From Betaproteobacteria bacterium (lineage in GTDB: Bacteria > Pseudomonadota > Gammaproteobacteria > Burkholderiales > Rhodocyclaceae), in the NCBI GenBank assembly GCA_028065725.1, contig JAPTVL010000420.1, positions 1-64,000 of the forward strand: a stretch of DNA of 64,000 bases. Reading direction: 5' to 3'. A program made the translations under genes and the position numbers. The notes beneath the pieces are model-generated. The model had not been told where the DNA came from, searched no databases, and saw only the letters and a program-made list of their open reading frames with translations. Positions 9,129-19,834 of this stretch are shown here, piece by piece (positions within the stretch are counted from its first letter, which is position 1; the number at the start of each line of letters is the position of its first letter).

Positions 9129-11825
9129 TCAGTTCAGGCTGCGGGCGATTTCCTGGACCTCGAACACCTCGAGTTGATCGCCTTCGTTGATGTCATTGAA
9201 GTTCTTGAGGCCCAAGCCGCACTCAAAGCCTTCCTTGACCTCGCGGACGTCGTCCTTGAAACGCTTGAGGGAATCCAGTTCCCCGGTGTGCACCACCGTG
9301 TTGTTGCGCAGCAGCCGCACCGAGGCGTTGCGCCGGACCACTCCGGACAACACCATGCAACCAGCCACCGCACCGATGCGGGAAATCCGGAACACCTGGC
9401 GAATCTCGACCAGGCCGATGACGACTTCCCGCTTCTCCGGCGCCAGCATGCCGGACAGGGCGGCCTTCACCTCATCCACCGCGGCGTAGATGATGTTGTA
9501 GTAGCGGATATCGACCCCGAGGCTCTCGGCCGCCTTGCGCGCACCGACGTCGGCACGGGTATTGAAGCCGATCACCACCGCCTTCGAGGCAGCGGCCAGA
9601 TTGATGTCGGATTCGCTGATGCCGCCGACACCGGCATGAATCACCGTGACCTTGACCTCGGCGGTGGACAGCTTGTTCAGGGACTGCACCAGGGCTTCCT
9701 GCGAACCCTGCACGTCGGCCTTGATGATCAGCGGCAAGGTTCTGATTTCGCCTTCGGCCATCTGCTCGAACATGTTCTCGAGCTTGGCGGCCTGTTGCTT
9801 GGCCAGCTTGACGTCGCGGAACTTGCCCTGGCGGAACAAGGCAATTTCGCGGGCCTTGCGTTCGTCGAGAATGACCATGACTTCGTCGCCGGCAGCCGGC
9901 ACGTCGGTGAGGCCCTGAATTTCCACTGGAATCGAGGGACCGGCGGCGTCGATCGACTTGCCGTTCTCGTCGATCATGGCACGCACTCGTCCGAATACCG
10001 CGCCCGCCAGCAGCACGTCACCGCGGCGCAAGGTACCGGACAGCACCAGAATGGTCGCCACGGGGCCCTTGCCCTTGTCCAGGCGCGCTTCGATCACGAG
10101 GCCCTTGGCCGGCGAATCCACCGGCGCCACCAGTTCCAGCACCTCGGCTTGCAGCAGCACCTGCTCCAGCAAGTCGTCGATGCCCTGTCCGGTCTTGGCC
10201 GAGACGCCGACGAAAGGCGAATCGCCGCCGTATTCTTCAGGCACCACGCCTTCTGCAACCAGTTCCTGCTTGACCCGATCCAGATTGGCATCGGGTTTGT
10301 CGATCTTGGTCACCGCCACGATCAACGGCACATTGGCGGCCTTGGCATGATGAATGGCTTCCTTGGTCTGCGGCATGACGCCATCGTCGGCAGCGACGAC
10401 CAGGATCACCAGGTCGGTCGCCTTGGCACCGCGTGCGCGCATGGCCGTGAAGGCCTCGTGGCCCGGGGTGTCGAGGAAGGTGATCATGCCGCGCGGCGTT
10501 TCGACGTGATAGGCGCCGATGTGCTGCGTGATGCCGCCGGCCTCGCCATGTGCCACGCGACTCTTGCGGATGTAGTCGAGCAGAGAGGTCTTGCCGTGGT
10601 CGACGTGACCCATGACCGTGACCACCGGCGCGCGCGGCAATTGCACCGCATCCTTGTGCTCGCCTTCATCGGCGAGAAAGGCATCCGGATCGTCGAGCTT
10701 GGCGGCGAAGGCCTTGTGCCCCATTTCCTCGACCAGGATCATTGCAGTTTCCTGATCGAGCACCTGGTTGATCGTCACCATGGAACCCATCTTCATCAGG
10801 GTCTTGATGACTTCCGTGGCCTTGACGGTCATCTTGTGCGCGAGGTCGGCAACGGAGATGGTTTCCGGCACATGCACTTCGCGCACGATGGCCTCGACCG
10901 GTTGCTGCGGCTGAATTTCTTCGGCATGGCCGTGACGGCCATGGCGGCCGCCGCCCTTGGAGCCGCGCCAGCCCGAGGTGCCCGCGTCACCGCGGGTCTT
11001 GATCGCACGCCGCTTGGCGGCATCGTCCTTCCAGGCATCCTTCTTGGCCGGTTTGGCCTTGCCGTCTTCCGGCTTTGCCGCCGGCTTGTGGATGGTGCCG
11101 GAAACGCCAGCGGCGGCAGCGGCCTCCTTGGCCTTCTTCGCCTCTGCAGCGGCCAATGCCGCCTGCTGCTCGGCGAGGCGGGCCTCGGCTTCGGCACGGG
11201 CCCTGGCTTCGCGTTCGTTCTTTTCCTTGAACTCCGCCGCCTGGATCGCGGAAAGCTTGCCTTGACGTTTCGATTCGGCTTCACGCAGGGCGCGCTGCGC
11301 CGGATCGATCACCGACCTCGGCGCGACCACCGGAGCTGCGTCACTCGCCGGCGCTTCGCCCGCTGCAGCTTCCGCCACGGGTTCCTCGGCGACCGGCGCC
11401 ACCACCACTTCGGGAACGGAAGCCGGTTCCGGCGCAACCACCACCGCAACGGGTTCGGACACGACTTCTTCGACCGGAGCTTCAACCGCCGCCTCGGCGG
11501 CAGCGGCCTCGGCCGCCAGTTCGCTGGCATCGCGCTTGACGAACACCCGCTTCTTGCGCACCTCGACCTGGATCGTGCGCGCCTTGCCGGTGGAATCGGA
11601 GGCGCGGATTTCGCTGGTCTGCTTGCGAGTCAGGGTGATCTTGGCCTTGGGGGCCGTGTCACCGTGCGCCTTTCGCAAATAGTCAAGCAGGCGCGTCTTG
11701 TCCTGTTCCGACAGCGTGTCGTTGGAGGCCTGTTTGCTGACACCGGCCTTGGCCAGTTGTTCGAGCAGGGCAGGCGCCGGCATTTTCAGCTCGGTAGCGA
11801 ATTGCGAAACTGTCATCAAAGCCAT
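9129..11825 (-). CDS. infB: Translation initiation factor IF-2
   Basis: The 898-residue protein has an N-terminal IF2-N domain ([20 protein letters not shown]), a long Ala/Glu/Lys-rich linker (about 90-390), and the GTPase with [19 protein letters not shown] and TKID at about 400-560, then domains II to IV. IF2 delivers fMet-tRNA to the 30S subunit. I moved the start from an upstream TTG to the ATG at 11825, which is preceded by GAGAGGTG and begins the conserved N-terminal domain. It sits between nusA and rbfA. Confidence 0.95.
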   Translation of the reverse strand: MALMTVSQFATELKMPAPALLEQLAKAGVSKQASNDTLSEQDKTRLLDYLRKAHGDTAPKAKITLTRKQTSEIRASDSTGKARTIQVEVRKKRVFVKRDASELAAEAAAAEAAVEAPVEEVVSEPVAVVVAPEPASVPEVVVAPVAEEPVAEAAAGEAPASDAAPVVAPRSVIDPAQRALREAESKRQGKLSAIQAAEFKEKNEREARARAEAEARLAEQQAALAAAEAKKAKEAAAAAGVSGTIHKPAAKPEDGKAKPAKKDAWKDDAAKRRAIKTRGDAGTSGWRGSKGGGRHGRHGHAEEIQPQQPVEAIVREVHVPETISVADLAHKMTVKATEVIKTLMKMGSMVTINQVLDQETAMILVEEMGHKAFAAKLDDPDAFLADEGEHKDAVQLPRAPVVTVMGHVDHGKTSLLDYIRKSRVAHGEAGGITQHIGAYHVETPRGMITFLDTPGHEAFTAMRARGAKATDLVILVVAADDGVMPQTKEAIHHAKAANVPLIVAVTKIDKPDANLDRVKQELVAEGVVPEEYGGDSPFVGVSAKTGQGIDDLLEQVLLQAEVLELVAPVDSPAKGLVIEARLDKGKGPVATILVLSGTLRRGDVLLAGAVFGRVRAMIDENGKSIDAAGPSIPVEIQGLTDVPAAGDEVMVILDERKAREIALFRQGKFRDVKLAKQQAAKLENMFEQMAEGEIRTLPLIIKADVQGSQEALVQSLNKLSTAEVKVTVIHAGVGGISESDINLAAASKAVVIGFNTRADVGARKAAESLGVDIRYYNIIYAAVDEVKAALSGMLAPEKREVVIGLVEIRQVFRISRIGAVAGCMVLSGVVRRNASVRLLRNNTVVHTGELDSLKRFKDDVREVKEGFECGLGLKNFNDINEGDQLEVFEVQEIARSLN

Positions 11826-11835
11826 GCCGCACCTC

Positions 11836-13317
11836 TCATTCTTCTTCGGCGAACCAGTGGGCACGCGCAACAGTGATCAGCGCCGTCGCCCGCTCGGCAT
11901 CGATGCCGGTCATTTCCATCAACTCGTCGGTCGCCAGGTCCGCCAGTCCATCGCGGTCGGTAACGCCGTTCTTTGCCAGCTTGGCAGCCAGCGGCTTGTC
12001 CATACCCTCGAGCGACAGCAGATCATCGGCAACCTTTTCCATCTGCTCTTCGTCGACGATGGCTTCGGTCAGCAACACGTTGCGCGCACGTTCGCGCAAC
12101 TCGGTGACCGTGGCTTCGTCGAACGCCTCAATTTCAAGCATTTCCGCCAGCGGAACGTAGGCGATTTCCTCGAGCGTCGAGAAACCTTCCTCGATCAGGA
12201 TATTGGCGACTTCTTCGTCGACGTCGAGCTTTTCGATGAACAGGGCGCGAATCGTGCCATGTTCGGTCTCGGAGCGCTTCTGCGACTCCTCGATGGTCAT
12301 CAGGTTGATAGTCCAGCCGGTCAGCTCCGACGCCAGACGCACGTTCTGCCCGCCGCGACCGATGGCGATCGCGAGGTTGTCTTCATCGACCACGACATCC
12401 ATCGCGTGCTTCTCTTCGTCAACCACGATGCTCTGCACCTCGGCCGGCGCCAGCGCGCCGATCACGAACTGTGCCGGATCCGCCGACCAGAGGATGATAT
12501 CCACGCGTTCGCCGGACAGTTCGTTGGTCACGGCGGTGACGCGCGAACCGCGCATGCCGACGCAGGTGCCGATCGGATCGACGCGCGGATCGTTCGACTT
12601 GACCGCAATCTTGGCGCGCATGCCGGCATCGCGTGCCGCGGCCTTGATTTCGAGCAGGCCGTCCTCGATTTCAGGCACTTCCAGTTCGAACAGCTTCATG
12701 ATGAATTCGGGGGCGGTGCGCGACAGGATCAGTTGCGGACCCCGCGCCTGGCGATCGACCTTCGCCAGCCAGGCACGCACGCGGTCGCCGGGACGCAGGT
12801 TTTCCTTGGGGATCATCTGGTCGCGCGGCAACAGGGCTTCGATGCGGCCGGCCTCGATGATGGCACTGCCACGCTCCATGCGCTTGACGGTGCCGCTGAC
12901 GAGGAATTCCTTGCGATCGAGGAAATCGTTGAGCAGCTGCTCACGCTCGGCGTCGCGGATTTTCTGCAGGATCACCTGCTTCGCTGCCTGGGCACCGATG
13001 CGGCCGAAATCGATAGGTTCAAGGCCTTCCTCGATATAGTCGTCGAGCACGATGTCGGGCAACTGCTGCTGGGCGGCCGTGAGGCCGATCTGCTGCTCGG
13101 GATTCTCGACCATGTCGTCGGGAACCACCAGCCAGCGGCGGAAGGACTCGTACTCGCCCGTTTCGCGATCGATGTCCACACGGACATCTGCTTCGTCGTT
13201 GGTGCGTTTCTTTGTCGCGGACGCCAACGCCAACTCAAGGGCGCCAAAGACGATGTCCCGCGGGACATTCTTTTCGCGGGCCAGCGCATCGACCAGCAAC
13301 AGCAATTCACGGCTCAT
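11836..13317 (-). CDS. nusA: Transcription termination/antitermination protein NusA
   Basis: The 493-residue protein shows the NusA N-terminal domain ([20 protein letters not shown]), an S1 domain (about 135-200), two KH domains with [11 protein letters not shown] and [14 protein letters not shown], and C-terminal acidic repeats as in proteobacterial NusA. NusA binds RNA polymerase and acts in pausing, termination and rRNA antitermination. It lies 19 bases after rimP and 10 bases before infB. Confidence 0.96.
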   Translation of the reverse strand: MSRELLLLVDALAREKNVPRDIVFGALELALASATKKRTNDEADVRVDIDRETGEYESFRRWLVVPDDMVENPEQQIGLTAAQQQLPDIVLDDYIEEGLEPIDFGRIGAQAAKQVILQKIRDAEREQLLNDFLDRKEFLVSGTVKRMERGSAIIEAGRIEALLPRDQMIPKENLRPGDRVRAWLAKVDRQARGPQLILSRTAPEFIMKLFELEVPEIEDGLLEIKAAARDAGMRAKIAVKSNDPRVDPIGTCVGMRGSRVTAVTNELSGERVDIILWSADPAQFVIGALAPAEVQSIVVDEEKHAMDVVVDEDNLAIAIGRGGQNVRLASELTGWTINLMTIEESQKRSETEHGTIRALFIEKLDVDEEVANILIEEGFSTLEEIAYVPLAEMLEIEAFDEATVTELRERARNVLLTEAIVDEEQMEKVADDLLSLEGMDKPLAAKLAKNGVTDRDGLADLATDELMEMTGIDAERATALITVARAHWFAEEE

Positions 13318-13336
13318 GTGAGTCCTCCAGCATTAA

Positions 13337-13798
13337 TCAGAACTTCGGCACCAAGCGTGCACGATCGACATTCTCGAGCGCGAACCGATGCTGTGTTTCA
13401 TTCACCCGCAGGCAGACCATCTCCACTCCGCCCTCTTCCTGCAACCCTTCCAGCACACCACTGAAGTTGCGCTGGTTGCCCAGTGGAACGCGCAACTTGA
13501 GCTGAACTTCCTGCCCGGCGAAGCGTCGATAGTCAGCCGGCTTGACCAACGGACGATCGAGTCCGGGAGAGGAAACTTCGAGCCGGTCGTAATCGATGTT
13601 CTCGACCATGAACACGCGGCTGAGCTGATTGCTCACGTCGGCACAGTCCTGCACGCTGATGCCGCTCTTGTCCGCCTGTGTATTTTCCGGCCGGTCGATG
13701 AAGACGCGCAGCAGCCGAGCGCGCGGACTGGTCTCGAATTCAACCAGTTCATAGCCCAAACCTGTCACAGTCGTCTCAATCAAATCAAGCAGTTGCAT
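13337..13798 (-). CDS. rimP: Ribosome maturation factor RimP
   Basis: The 153-residue protein has the RimP core (GYELVEFETSPRARLLRVFI, YDRLEVSSPGLDRPL) and normal length. It is needed for early 30S assembly. It is the first gene of the rimP-nusA-infB-rbfA-truB operon and has a strong promoter and a hairpin in its leader. Confidence 0.94.
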   Translation of the reverse strand: MQLLDLIETTVTGLGYELVEFETSPRARLLRVFIDRPENTQADKSGISVQDCADVSNQLSRVFMVENIDYDRLEVSSPGLDRPLVKPADYRRFAGQEVQLKLRVPLGNQRNFSGVLEGLQEEGGVEMVCLRVNETQHRFALENVDRARLVPKF

Positions 13799-13821
13799 AC
13801 AAACTCACAAACACATCGCAC

Positions 13822-13848
13822 AAATAGAAAATGGGCCAAAAAGCCCAT
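13822..13848 (-). terminator. Terminator-like hairpin in the rimP leader
   Basis: On the minus strand ATGGGC and GCCCAT enclose a six-base loop (13831-13848), followed by TTTTCTATT. It lies between the rimP promoter and start codon and just downstream of rluB. It may end rluB transcription, attenuate the rimP operon, or both. Confidence 0.6.
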
Positions 13849-13880
13849 CTCCCAAGAACGGCACCAACCAAAACCAAAAG

Positions 13881-13910
13881 ATTATAGCAGAGGGCTCATT
13901 TCCTTGCCAA
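13881..13910 (-). promoter_or_regulatory. Sigma-70-type promoter of the rimP-nusA-infB operon
   Basis: On the minus strand -35 TTGGCA (13905-13910), an 18-bp spacer and -10 TATAAT (13881-13886). The -35 box overlaps the last codons of rluB. Confidence 0.7.
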
Positions 13911-14999
13911 ATCAATTCGATCGCCGTCATCGCCGGCGTCGAATTCACCACCATCGTCAAACCCACCGGATTCAGCGGAAAACCCGCCACGCGGGGTGGT
14001 CTTCAGGTCCGGCGGCAGCAGTTTCAGCAGCGCCTGGACCTCGCCTGGCTCCAGATCGCGGCACTGGCCGCGCTTGAGGCGCGGCGAGAGGTGCACCGGC
14101 CCGTAGCGCACGCGCATCAACCGACTGACCATCAGGCCGACCGCCTCGAACATGCGCCGCACTTCGCGATTGCGCCCTTCGTTCAAAATCACCCGATACC
14201 AGCGATTGGTTCCCTCGCCGCCGGCTTCGGCTATCAGGCTGAAACTGGCCAGACCGTCTTCGAGTTGCACGCCCTGGCGCAGGTGTTCCAGCATTTCCGG
14301 GGTTGCCTCGCCCAGCACGCGCACGGCGTATTCGCGCTCGATTTCGTAGCGCGGATGCATCATGCGGTTGGCCAGGCTGCCGTCGTTGGTGAACAACAGC
14401 AGGCCGCAGGAATTGAAATCCAGGCGGCCGATGGAGATCCAGCGCCCGCTCTTGAGCCGCGGCAGTTTGGCAAACACGCTGGGACGGCCATCGGGATCGT
14501 CGCGGGAAACAATTTCGCCCTCGGGCTTGTGGTAGACCAGCACGCGCGGCAAGCGTGACTGGAACTTGAGTTGCACCAGCTTGCCGTTCACGCGGATCTT
14601 GTCCTCGGGACCGACGCGCTGTCCGATGTGGGCCGGCGAACCATTGACGCTGACCCGCCCGGCGGCGATCCATTCTTCGAGTTCGCGCCGCGAGCCGAAA
14701 CCGGCATCGGCCAGGGCCTTTTGCAGCTTGGGCGGATCGATGACGGCGGGTTCGTGACGGCGCTTGCCCTGACTCGGCGCCACCGGGCCGCCCGCGGGGC
14801 GGCGCGCATCGGCCTTGGGCCGCACCGGCCCTTGCGGCGGCCGGAACGGACTAGCCTTGCGCGGAGCCTTGTGGGGCAGCGGGGTCCGCTTCCCCTTCGG
14901 CGAGGAGGAGTTGTCCGTCGGCGGGTTCGCCGGGCTCGGCGGAAGCTGCGATGCCCGGCGCCTGCTCCGGGGAGGCTTCGGCGAGTGCGGATTGTCCAA
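13896..14999 (-). CDS. rluB: 23S rRNA pseudouridine(2605) synthase RluB
   Basis: The protein has an S4 domain ([20 protein letters not shown]) and the RsuA-type catalytic domain with the Asp in [20 protein letters not shown], plus [16 protein letters not shown]. The first about 90 residues are Pro/Arg/Lys-rich and overlap the end of scpB by 149 bases out of frame. A GTG start within that extension ([10 protein letters not shown]) is possible and would shorten the overlap. RluB modifies helix 89-92 region uridines of 23S rRNA. It follows scpA-scpB, a frequent neighbourhood. Confidence 0.9.
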   Translation of the reverse strand: MDNPHSPKPPRSRRRASQLPPSPANPPTDNSSSPKGKRTPLPHKAPRKASPFRPPQGPVRPKADARRPAGGPVAPSQGKRRHEPAVIDPPKLQKALADAGFGSRRELEEWIAAGRVSVNGSPAHIGQRVGPEDKIRVNGKLVQLKFQSRLPRVLVYHKPEGEIVSRDDPDGRPSVFAKLPRLKSGRWISIGRLDFNSCGLLLFTNDGSLANRMMHPRYEIEREYAVRVLGEATPEMLEHLRQGVQLEDGLASFSLIAEAGGEGTNRWYRVILNEGRNREVRRMFEAVGLMVSRLMRVRYGPVHLSPRLKRGQCRDLEPGEVQALLKLLPPDLKTTPRGGFSAESGGFDDGGEFDAGDDGDRIDLARK

Positions 15000-15537
15000 G
15001 GTCGATCACCCTTTCAATTTCAGTCAATGGCGGCAGTTCGGTGAGACTGCGCAAGCCGAGGTCATCGAGGAACTTTCGTGTGGTTGCATACAGCGCCGGC
15101 CGGCCCGGTGCATCGCGGTGGCCCACGGCATCGATCCAGCCACGCCCTTCAAGCGTCTTCAGGATATTGGGCGACACCGCCACACCCCGAATGTCTTCTA
15201 TGTCGCCGCGTGTTACCGGCTGGCGATAGGCGATGATCGCCAGCGTTTCCATGACCGCCCGCGAATACTTCGGCGGCTTGTCGTTCTTCAGCCGGTCGAT
15301 GTAGGACTGGTATTCCGGACGCGTCTGAAAGCGCCAGCCCGAGGCCAGCTGTACCAGCTCGGCGCCGCGGTTCGACCAGTCGCGGCGCAGATCGTCGAGC
15401 AGTGTACGCCAGGTATCGTCGTCGAACTCCTGGTCGAACAGCTTTTTCAGTTCGGACAGTGGCAGCGGCTCGCTGGCCACCAGCAGCGCCGTCTCCAGTA
15501 CACGCTTGTAGTCTTCGGGTTTATACAGCGGCAGCAT
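14851..15537 (-). CDS. scpB: Segregation and condensation protein B
   Basis: ScpB is the winged-helix kite subunit of the Smc-ScpAB condensin. The 228-residue protein has two winged-helix domains; [20 protein letters not shown] and [20 protein letters not shown] are typical. The last about 50 residues are Ala/Glu/Pro-rich, not conserved, and overlap rluB. The start lies inside the end of scpA (17-base overlap). Confidence 0.93.
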   Translation of the reverse strand: MLPLYKPEDYKRVLETALLVASEPLPLSELKKLFDQEFDDDTWRTLLDDLRRDWSNRGAELVQLASGWRFQTRPEYQSYIDRLKNDKPPKYSRAVMETLAIIAYRQPVTRGDIEDIRGVAVSPNILKTLEGRGWIDAVGHRDAPGRPALYATTRKFLDDLGLRSLTELPPLTEIERVIDLGQSALAEASPEQAPGIAASAEPGEPADGQLLLAEGEADPAAPQGSAQG

Positions 15538-16411
15538 CGGGCAGCTTCACATAAATGGGCGCCATGGCCTCGTTCTGGGTAATCTCGATCAGGGATTCGC
15601 GGGCAAGTTCCAGCATGGCCAGAAAGCTCACCACCAAGCCCTGGGCACCGAGCGTCAGGTCGAACAACTGGTCGAACACCACATAACCGCGGCCCTGCAG
15701 GCGCCGCAGGATGATGCTCATGTGCTCGCGCACGGACAACTCCTCGCGATGGATCTTGTGATGCTGATGGATTCGCGCCTGCTTCATCAGCGACAGCCAC
15801 GCCACCTGCAGGTCATGCAGGCTGACTTCGGGCTGGCGCTCGACCACCTTGTCGGCGATCCACACCGTGATCCATTCGTAGTCGCGCCCGGCTTGCGGCA
15901 TTTCGTCGAGCTTCGCCGCCGAAGCCTTCATGCGCTCGTACTCGATCAGGCGGCGTACCAGCTCGGCACGCGGATCTTCCGGCTCGCCGTTTTCCGCCTT
16001 GGGCGGACGCGGCAGCAGCATGCGCGACTTGATCTCGATCAGCATCGCCGCCATCAGCAGGTATTCGGCGGCCAGTTCCAGGTTGCCCTTGCGCATCGCC
16101 TCGACGTACACCAGGTACTGCGCCGTGAGCGGCGCCATCGGGATGTCGAGCACGCTGATGTTGGCGCGGCGGATCAGGTAGAGCAGCAGGTCGAGCGGGC
16201 CTTCGAAGGAATCGAGGATGATCTCCAGCGCATCCGGCGGGATGTACAGGTCGCGCGGCATCTCGGCCATCACTTCGCCATAGACTTTCGGCAAGTGATG
16301 CTCGAGCGCCTCGCCCGGCGCAGGAGTCGGCGCTGGCGCTACGGCGAACTGGGCAGCCAACTGGGCGACGGCAGGCGCGCCCGGCTGATCCGGATGGACG
16401 TTGTCGATCAC
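15521..16411 (-). CDS. scpA: Segregation and condensation protein A
   Basis: ScpA is the kleisin subunit bridging Smc heads. The conserved core starts with [20 protein letters not shown] and [20 protein letters not shown] and ends with a winged-helix region ([18 protein letters not shown]). I set the start at the GTG at 16411, which overlaps the trpS stop (GTGA). Codons further upstream belong to trpS in another frame. The first about 60 residues before the core are Ala/Pro-rich, and part of them ([10 protein letters not shown]) is encoded by a REP-like element. Confidence 0.9.
   Translation of the reverse strand: MIDNVHPDQPGAPAVAQLAAQFAVAPAPTPAPGEALEHHLPKVYGEVMAEMPRDLYIPPDALEIILDSFEGPLDLLLYLIRRANISVLDIPMAPLTAQYLVYVEAMRKGNLELAAEYLLMAAMLIEIKSRMLLPRPPKAENGEPEDPRAELVRRLIEYERMKASAAKLDEMPQAGRDYEWITVWIADKVVERQPEVSLHDLQVAWLSLMKQARIHQHHKIHREELSVREHMSIILRRLQGRGYVVFDQLFDLTLGAQGLVVSFLAMLELARESLIEITQNEAMAPIYVKLPDAAAV
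16325..16346 (+). repeat. REP-like element, copy 2 (inside scpA linker)
   Basis: The copy reads AGTCGG, CGCTG, loop GCGCTA, CGGCG, then AACTGG. It lies antisense to scpA in a low-complexity Ala/Pro segment. Confidence 0.7.
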
Positions 16412-17610
16412 GAGTAATCGAGTCCGATCGCTTCGCGCACGTCGCGCATGGTGTCCTGGGCCAGCTTGCGCGCCCGTTCGCAGCCGTCGGCGATGATGTT
16501 CTTGACCAGTTGCGGGTCTTCCTCGTACATCCTGGCCCGCTCGCGCATCGGCTCCTGCTCGCGCAGCACGCCCTCGATCACCGGCTGCTTGCACTCGATG
16601 CAGCCGATTCCGGCCGAGCGGCAACCGGTCTGGACCCAGCTGCGGACGTCATCGCTGGAGTAAATCAGGTGGAACTGCCACACCGGGCACTTGTCGGGAT
16701 CGCCGGGATCGGTGCGCCGCACGCGCGCCGGATCGGTCTGCATGGTACGGATCTTCTTGCCGACCGTCTCGGTGTCCTCGCGCAGCATGATGGTGTTGCC
16801 GTAGGACTTCGACATCTTCTGGCCGTCCAGGCCGGGCATGCGCGAGGCATGGGTCAGCAAGGCATCGGGTTCGACCAGAATCATCTTGCGCGTGCCTTCC
16901 AGCCAGCCGAACAGCCGCTCGCGATCGCCAAGGGAGAGGCTTTGCGCCTCGTTCAGCAAACTGTGGGCCTGTTCCAGTGCCTCGCCCTCACCCTTTTCCT
17001 GGTAGCGCGTGCGCAACTCGTCATAGAGCTTGGCGCGCTTGCTGCCGAGCTTCTTGACTGCCTCGCGCGCCTTGTCTTCGAAGCCCGGCTCGCGGCCATA
17101 CAGATGATTGAAGCGGCGTGCGATCTCGCGCGTAAATTCGACGTGAGGCACCTGGTCGTCACCCACCGGCACGCGATTGGCACGATAAATCAGGATATCG
17201 GCCGCCTGCAGCAGCGGATAGCCGAGAAAGCCATAGGTGGTCAGGTCCTTGTGCGACAGCTTCTCCTGCTGATCCTTGTAGGTTGGCACGCGTTCCAGCC
17301 AGCCCAGCGGCGTCATCATCGACAGCAGCAGGTGCAGTTCGGCGTGCTCCGGCACCTTGGACTGGATGAAAATGGTCGCCTGCGACGGATCGACGCCGGC
17401 GGCCAGCCAGTCGATGACCATGTCGGTGGCATTGCCGGTGATGGTACCCGGCTCGTCGTAGGCCGTGGTCAGCGCATGCCAGTCAGCGACAAAAAACAGG
17501 CAGGGGTACTCGTGCTGGAGCTTGATCCAGTTGGCGAGCACGCCGTGATAGTGGCCGAGGTGGAGGCGTCCCGTGGGACGCATGCCGGACAGGACTTTTT
17601 CTGCGTACAT
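16408..17610 (-). CDS. trpS: Tryptophanyl-tRNA synthetase
   Basis: This class I synthetase of 400 residues has the HIGH-type box in RLHLGHYHG and KMSKS in GQKMSKSYGN; substrate-pocket text VGDDQVPHVEFTREIARRFN is typical. It is longer than the about 335-residue E. coli form and resembles the version with an extra CxxC-type insert near CGIGCIECK-like text (AGIGCIECKQPV). It lies one base after the M50 protease gene and overlaps scpA. Confidence 0.95.
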   Translation of the reverse strand: MYAEKVLSGMRPTGRLHLGHYHGVLANWIKLQHEYPCLFFVADWHALTTAYDEPGTITGNATDMVIDWLAAGVDPSQATIFIQSKVPEHAELHLLLSMMTPLGWLERVPTYKDQQEKLSHKDLTTYGFLGYPLLQAADILIYRANRVPVGDDQVPHVEFTREIARRFNHLYGREPGFEDKAREAVKKLGSKRAKLYDELRTRYQEKGEGEALEQAHSLLNEAQSLSLGDRERLFGWLEGTRKMILVEPDALLTHASRMPGLDGQKMSKSYGNTIMLREDTETVGKKIRTMQTDPARVRRTDPGDPDKCPVWQFHLIYSSDDVRSWVQTGCRSAGIGCIECKQPVIEGVLREQEPMRERARMYEEDPQLVKNIIADGCERARKLAQDTMRDVREAIGLDYS

Positions 17611-17611
17611 G

Positions 17612-18256
17612 TCAAAAACCGAAAAGAGTTCGAATCAGGGTGTTGAACACCCGCAACAGGGGCCGCAGGATCGTATCCAGCACCCCCAGAAACAGCAGCG
17701 CCAGCAGGATCGGGAATCCATAAGGTTCCAGCTTCGCAAATTTCCAGGCGGCACCCGACGGCAGCAGGCTCACCGCAATACGCCCGCCGTCCAGTGGCGG
17801 CAGCGGCAGCAAGTTCAGCACCATCAGGACGCCATTGATGCTGATGCCGACCCGCGCCATTTCCTTCAGTGCCTCCGCATACATCATGTCCGGACTGCCG
17901 ACCGCCAGTTTCAGTACCAGTGCCCAGCCCAGCGCCATCGCCAGGTTCGCCCCCGGCCCGGCGGCGGCGACCCAGAGCATGTCCTGCTTGGGATGCCGCA
18001 GGTTGCCAAAGTTAACCGGCACCGGCTTGGCCCAGCCGAACAGCAGGCCGCCCGCCGAAATCAGCAGGATCAGCGCCGGCACCAGCAGAGTCCCCACCAT
18101 GTCGATATGCCGCAGCGGATTCAGGCTGATGCGTCCCATCTGCCAGGCCGTCGGATCGCCGAAATGCCGCGCCGCATAGCCATGGGCCGCCTCGTGCAGC
18201 GTGATGGCAAAGATGATCGGCAGGGCGGAAATCGCCAGCGTCTGGATGAAATTCAT
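17612..18256 (-). CDS. Site-2 protease-type M50 membrane metalloprotease
   Basis: The 214-residue integral membrane protein has about six hydrophobic segments, the zinc motif HEAAH at residues 21-25 and the third ligand in LPPLDGGR. This short M50 group (Rv/YwhC-like) lacks PDZ domains; substrates are unknown in most bacteria. The gene order yciO-like, M50, trpS, scpA, scpB on one strand is commonly kept together in betaproteobacteria (established pattern, not checked here). Confidence 0.9.
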   Translation of the reverse strand: MNFIQTLAISALPIIFAITLHEAAHGYAARHFGDPTAWQMGRISLNPLRHIDMVGTLLVPALILLISAGGLLFGWAKPVPVNFGNLRHPKQDMLWVAAAGPGANLAMALGWALVLKLAVGSPDMMYAEALKEMARVGISINGVLMVLNLLPLPPLDGGRIAVSLLPSGAAWKFAKLEPYGFPILLALLFLGVLDTILRPLLRVFNTLIRTLFGF

Positions 18257-18283
18257 GGGAGGGGCCGATTTTAGCAGACGGCG

Positions 18284-18910
18284 TCATTCGAACCCGAAGG
18301 GCGCCAGGGGTCCCTGGCCGGCCCGTACCAGTTCCGGCTGGGCGCTGGTCAGGTTGATCACCGTGGTCATCGCCGTGCCGCATTGACCGGCATCGATTAC
18401 CAGATCCAGCAGCTTTTCCAGATGCTCGCGGATCTGCTCGGCATCCGCCAGCGGCGCCTCGAAACCGGGCAGGATCAGGGTCGAGGTCAGCAGCGGTTCG
18501 TCCAGTTCTTCCAGCAGCGCCAGAGCCAGGGGATGATTCGGCACGCGCAGCCCGATGGTCTTGCGCTTGGGATGCAGCAGGCGGCGCGGCAGCTCCCTGG
18601 TGCCTTCCAGGATGAAGGTATAGCTGCCGGGCGTGGTGGCCTTGAGCAGGCGATACTGGCTGTTGTCCACACGGGCATAGGTGGCGATCTCGGACAGGTC
18701 GCGCACCATCAGGGTGAAGTGATGGCGTTCATCGACGCCGCGGATGCGGCGGATCCGGTCCAGCAGCGGCGCATAACCCGCGACGCCGGCCAGCGAGTAG
18801 GCCGCGTCGGTGGGCAGCGCGATGAGTCCGCCGCTCTTGGCGATCTCCGCAGCCTGCTTGATCAGACGCGGTTGCGGGTGCTCGGGATGAATGTGGAATA
18901 GCTGGGCCAT
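18284..18910 (-). CDS. YciO/Sua5/YrdC-fold threonylcarbamoyl-AMP synthase-like protein
   Basis: The 208-residue protein has the YrdC fold signature SGGLIALPTDAAYSLAG and KRKTIGLRVPNHPL. The closest pattern is the YciO branch, which is related to TsaC but probably not the main t6A enzyme. It may bind RNA or ATP. The function is uncertain. It heads the minus-strand run toward trpS. Confidence 0.85.
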   Translation of the reverse strand: MAQLFHIHPEHPQPRLIKQAAEIAKSGGLIALPTDAAYSLAGVAGYAPLLDRIRRIRGVDERHHFTLMVRDLSEIATYARVDNSQYRLLKATTPGSYTFILEGTRELPRRLLHPKRKTIGLRVPNHPLALALLEELDEPLLTSTLILPGFEAPLADAEQIREHLEKLLDLVIDAGQCGTAMTTVINLTSAQPELVRAGQGPLAPFGFE

Positions 18911-18994
18911 GCCGGAAACCGAGGACGGAAGACGAAGCGCGGAATTTTAACGGCCCTTTGCGCCGCCGGCATGAATGTCTTCAGGTCGCGGCAA

Positions 18995-19834
18995 TCAGAG
19001 CTGCGACCACACCGGCGTCAGATCGGCAGGCAGGTCGGGCATTTTGCCCAGGTCGATCCAACTTTCGCCGGGGCCGTGGAAGTCCGAGGCGCGCGATGCG
19101 AGAAAGCCGAACTCGCGGGCGATGCGCGAGAACTCGCGCACCTCGTCGTCCTTGTGCGCACCCGAGAGCACCTCGATACCGCGCCCGCCGAGCTCCTTGA
19201 AGGCGCCGAACAATTCGTGCCGCTCGGTGCGCGACAGGCGGTAGCGGCCGGGATGGGCGATCACGCCGATGCCGCCGGCGCCGACGATCCAGCCCAATGC
19301 ATCCTCCAGCGAGGCCCAGGAATGTTCGACGTAGCCAGGCTTGCCCTTGGCCAGCCAATGATCGAATACCGATTTGACGTCCCTGGCATGTCCCTGCTCG
19401 ACGATGTAGCGGGCGAAATGCGCACGGCTGATCAGCGCCGGATTGCCGACGTGGCGCAAGGCACCCTCATAGGCGCCATGGATGCCCGCCTTGTCGAGTT
19501 CCGCCGCCATGCGTCCGGCGCGGGCGTCACGACCACTGCGCACCTGGCGCAAGCCCTCCACCAGCGCCGGATTCGCCGGATCGATGGCGAGGCCGACGAT
19601 ATGCACGGTCTGGTCGTCACCCCAGGAAATCGACACTTCGACGCCATCGACGAAGCGCAGGCCGACTTCGTCCGCTGCCGCGCGCGCCTCGGCCAGTCCG
19701 CCCAGTTCGTCGTGGTCGGTCAGGGCCAGCAGTTCGACGCCGTTGCCGTGGGCGCGCCGCACCAGGTCGGCCGGTGCCAGCAGCCCGTCGGAAACGGTCG
19801 AATGACAGTGGAGATCGGCATTGAGCGGTTTCAT
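18995..19834 (-). CDS. PHP-domain phosphoesterase (YciV/RNase AM-like)
   Basis: The 279-residue protein has the PHP metal motifs DLHCHSTVSDG, LTDHDELGG, HPGRYRLSR and a C-terminal DFHGPG. The family includes nucleoside 3',5'-bisphosphate phosphatase and the 5'-3' exonuclease RNase AM that trims 5S and other rRNAs. The start overlaps the hydrolase stop by four bases, so the two are coupled. The exact substrate is inferred only from family. Confidence 0.88.
   Translation of the reverse strand: MKPLNADLHCHSTVSDGLLAPADLVRRAHGNGVELLALTDHDELGGLAEARAAADEVGLRFVDGVEVSISWGDDQTVHIVGLAIDPANPALVEGLRQVRSGRDARAGRMAAELDKAGIHGAYEGALRHVGNPALISRAHFARYIVEQGHARDVKSVFDHWLAKGKPGYVEHSWASLEDALGWIVGAGGIGVIAHPGRYRLSRTERHELFGAFKELGGRGIEVLSGAHKDDEVREFSRIAREFGFLASRASDFHGPGESWIDLGKMPDLPADLTPVWSQL

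Noticed and set aside
19270..19293. Near-match to the REP-like pattern in the PHP gene (minus strand)
   Set aside because: Spacing between the blocks is one base too long, and the VGAGGIGVIAHPG text is family-conserved.
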